In this document: piece after piece, positions 5,229-6,801 of the stretch
Numbering within the stretch: the stretch's first letter is position 1
Layout of the letters: every line of letters starts with the position of its first letter
From: an uncultured Pseudomonadota bacterium
GTDB taxonomy: Bacteria > Pseudomonadota > Gammaproteobacteria > Burkholderiales > SG8-39
Length of the DNA stretch: 6,801 nt
Direction: 5' to 3'
Assembly (NCBI GenBank): GCA_903909415.1
Contig: CAIVVS010000074.1
Coordinates: forward strand, 1 to 6,801
The notes under the pieces: generated by a model
Seen by the model: only the letters and a program-made list of their open reading frames with translations
Database searches by the model: none
What the model was told of the DNA's origin: nothing
Made by a program: the position numbers and the translations under genes

Positions 5229-6701
5229 TTATCCCAGATTGAGCGGGATGAACAAGCGTCCCTCGCCCCGCTGCACCAGCAGCGCCACGCGCTTGCCCGC
5301 GCGCTGGGCGGCGTCGCGCAGTTCGGTGACGCTCTTCACCGTTTCACCGTTGAGCGACAGCACCACGTCGCCCGGCTGCAGGCCGGCGCGGGCGGCGGGG
5401 CCGGCCACGTCCTGCACCACCAGGCCCGCGGCGAGCCCGCTCTGGCTGCGCTCCTCGGGCGTCAGCGGCCGCACCGCCAGGCCCAGCTTGCCGCCGTCCA
5501 CCGGCGCGCTCGCCGCGGCCTTCTCGGCCTTGTCCTTCATCTCGCCGTACTTCGCCTCCAGCGTCACCGGCTTGCCCGAGCGCATCACTTCGATGCGCGC
5601 GCTCGATCCGGGCGCGGCGTCGGCCACCACCGCGGGCAGATCGGCCGAGCGGTCGATCGCCTTGCCGTTCACGCTGAGGATCACGTCGCCCGAGCGCAGA
5701 CCCGCCTTCGCCGCCGGCCCGCCGTCCTCCACCTGCGCCACCAGCGCGCCGGCCGGACGCGGCAGGCCGAAGGAATCGGCCAGCGCCTGGTTCACTTCCT
5801 GCACCGTCACGCCCAGTCGCGCGCGCGACACGAAGCCCTTGGCCTGCAGCTGGTCCTTGACCTTCAGCGCCATGTCGATCGGGATCGCGAACGACAGGCC
5901 CTGGTAGCCGCCGCTCTGCGAGTAGATCTGCGAGTTGATGCCCACCACCTCGCCCTTGAGGTTGAACAGCGGCCCGCCGGAGTTGCCCGGGTTCACCGCG
6001 ACGTCGGTCTGTATGAAGGGCACCAGCGTCTCGTCGGGCAGCGAGCGGCCCTTGGCGCTGACGATGCCGGCGGTCACGCTGTTCTCGAAGCCGAACGGCG
6101 AGCCGATGGCCACCACCCATTCGCCGGTGCGGATCGCCGACGGGTCGCCCAGGCGCACCGTGGGCAGGCCGCTGGCCTCGATCTTGAGCACCGCGACGTC
6201 GGTGCGTGCGTCCGAACCGATCACCTTCGCGCGGAACTCGCGCCGGTCGGTGAGCTTGACCGTGACCTCGGTCGCATCGCGCACCACGTGGGCGTTGGTG
6301 AGGATCACGCCGTCGGCGGCCACCACGAAGCCCGAGCCCTGGCCCATCACCTGCTGGCCGTTGCGCGGCACCGGGGGCATGCCCTGGAAGCGGCGGAAGA
6401 ACTCCAGCATCGGGTCGTTGGCGCCCTCGTTCGAGACCGCCTGCGCCTTGCGCGACACGCTGATGTTCACCACCGCCGGGCCGTAGCGGTCGACGATGGA
6501 GGCGAAGTCCGGCAGCGCCATCGCGGCCATGGCGGCGGCCGGGGTTGCGGTCGGGGTTGTGGTCGATGAGGCGGCCAGCGCGGAGGCAGGCTGCGCGGCG
6601 GCGTGCACGGGCGCGAGCGGCGAGGTGCCTTGCCAGGTGGCGCCGATGGCGAGCAGGGCGCCGGCCACGGCCAGCGCGGTGATCTTGCGTTCCAGTTGCA
6701 T
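5229..6701 (-). CDS. htrA: HtrA/DegQ (Do-family) periplasmic serine endoprotease
   Basis: A 490-residue envelope quality-control protease that degrades misfolded exported proteins. A hydrophobic N-terminal segment (about 6-21) is a signal peptide or membrane anchor, followed by an Ala/Thr/Pro-rich linker (35-62). The trypsin-like domain (about 63-285) has a complete triad: His138 in TNAHVV, Asp168 in RTDVAVL and Ser241 in GNSGGP. The LA-loop stretch DPMLEFFRRF (96-105) is typical of DegQ/MucD-type members, and the protein has no cysteines, so the disulfide of E. coli DegP is absent. PDZ1 lies at about 294-385 (RARLGV start, LRSGDVILSVNG at 335-346) and PDZ2 at about 405-488 (LQPGDVVLSLNG at 441-452), the usual two-PDZ arrangement that forms oligomeric cages. 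ATG 6701 has AAGGAGA (6707-6713) five bases upstream. A possible response-regulator box lies at the window edge. Whether it should be called degP, degQ or mucD cannot be settled from sequence alone. Confidence 0.96.
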   Translation of the reverse strand: MQLERKITALAVAGALLAIGATWQGTSPLAPVHAAAQPASALAASSTTTPTATPAAAMAAMALPDFASIVDRYGPAVVNISVSRKAQAVSNEGANDPMLEFFRRFQGMPPVPRNGQQVMGQGSGFVVAADGVILTNAHVVRDATEVTVKLTDRREFRAKVIGSDARTDVAVLKIEASGLPTVRLGDPSAIRTGEWVVAIGSPFGFENSVTAGIVSAKGRSLPDETLVPFIQTDVAVNPGNSGGPLFNLKGEVVGINSQIYSQSGGYQGLSFAIPIDMALKVKDQLQAKGFVSRARLGVTVQEVNQALADSFGLPRPAGALVAQVEDGGPAAKAGLRSGDVILSVNGKAIDRSADLPAVVADAAPGSSARIEVMRSGKPVTLEAKYGEMKDKAEKAAASAPVDGGKLGLAVRPLTPEERSQSGLAAGLVVQDVAGPAARAGLQPGDVVLSLNGETVKSVTELRDAAQRAGKRVALLVQRGEGRLFIPLNLG

Positions 6702-6785
6702 GACAGTCTCCTTGTGTGAGGGCGCGTGGCTCGGTGCCTTGTGGGCTGCGGCCTTTGCGCATGACTGCCATCTTGGGACGGCTTC

Positions 6786-6801
6786 CTTAAAGCTCCCTTA
6801 A
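6786..6801 (-). promoter_or_regulatory. Candidate PmrA/QseB-type response-regulator box upstream of the protease
   Basis: Read on the minus strand, the edge of the window is TTAAG-GGAGC-TTTAAG, a direct repeat with an 11-base period. It matches the published PmrA-type pattern YTTAAK-N5-YTTAAK at every base visible; the first Y falls outside the window. The repeat continues as TTAAGG(G/A)AGC twice. It lies 85 bases before ATG 6701. An 11-base direct repeat is the usual binding geometry of OmpR/PhoB-family regulators. No clear -10 follows at the expected distance. Confidence 0.45.

Noticed and set aside
4380..6569. A 729-residue plus-strand open frame rich in His, Arg and Ala
   Set aside because: It is a high-GC shadow lying antisense to the Bug gene and the HtrA gene, both of which have signal peptides, motifs and ribosome sites.

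Overview
The window is GC-rich and carries three genes for periplasmic Bug/TctC-type solute-binding proteins without any TctA or TctB membrane genes. It also holds a two-subunit Rieske oxygenase and a two-PDZ HtrA protease. Dispersed Bug genes next to aromatic-degradation genes are typical of Burkholderiales (Betaproteobacteria), and the gene style fits an environmental member of that order. Genus cannot be told from this stretch.

Layout. Positions 1-2214, minus strand, form one operon read right to left: Rieske oxygenase alpha subunit (start 2214), beta subunit (start 1021, overlapping by ATGA), then a Bug-type binding protein (start 542) that runs off the left edge. A 169-bp divergent promoter region (2215-2383) separates this operon from a second Bug gene on the plus strand (2384-3376), which is followed by a hairpin terminator. 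Positions 3434-4086 hold a tandem array of a composite palindromic repeat between two convergent genes. A third Bug gene (5060 to 4095, minus) follows, then a 168-bp gap with two hairpins and a probable -10 box. Last comes an HtrA/DegQ-type periplasmic serine protease (6701 to 5229, minus). The last 16 bases of the window contain a direct repeat that matches the PmrA/QseB-type response-regulator box, upstream of the protease.

How the genes may work together (inference). The oxygenase pair resembles the TphA2/TphA3 (terephthalate) and anthranilate-type dioxygenases. Bug proteins commonly bind carboxylates, so the left operon plausibly captures and dihydroxylates an aromatic carboxylic acid. 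The electron-transfer partner (reductase, with or without ferredoxin) and the dihydrodiol dehydrogenase are not in the window and may lie beyond the left edge. The protease is a separate envelope quality-control function.

The least ordinary parts are two. The 139-bp repeat array has cores built of two opposed hairpins; one hairpin varies only in its four loop bases, and an apparent 8-bp excision scar sits beside it. The oxygenase alpha subunit has an H-x3-H iron motif in place of the usual H-x4-H.
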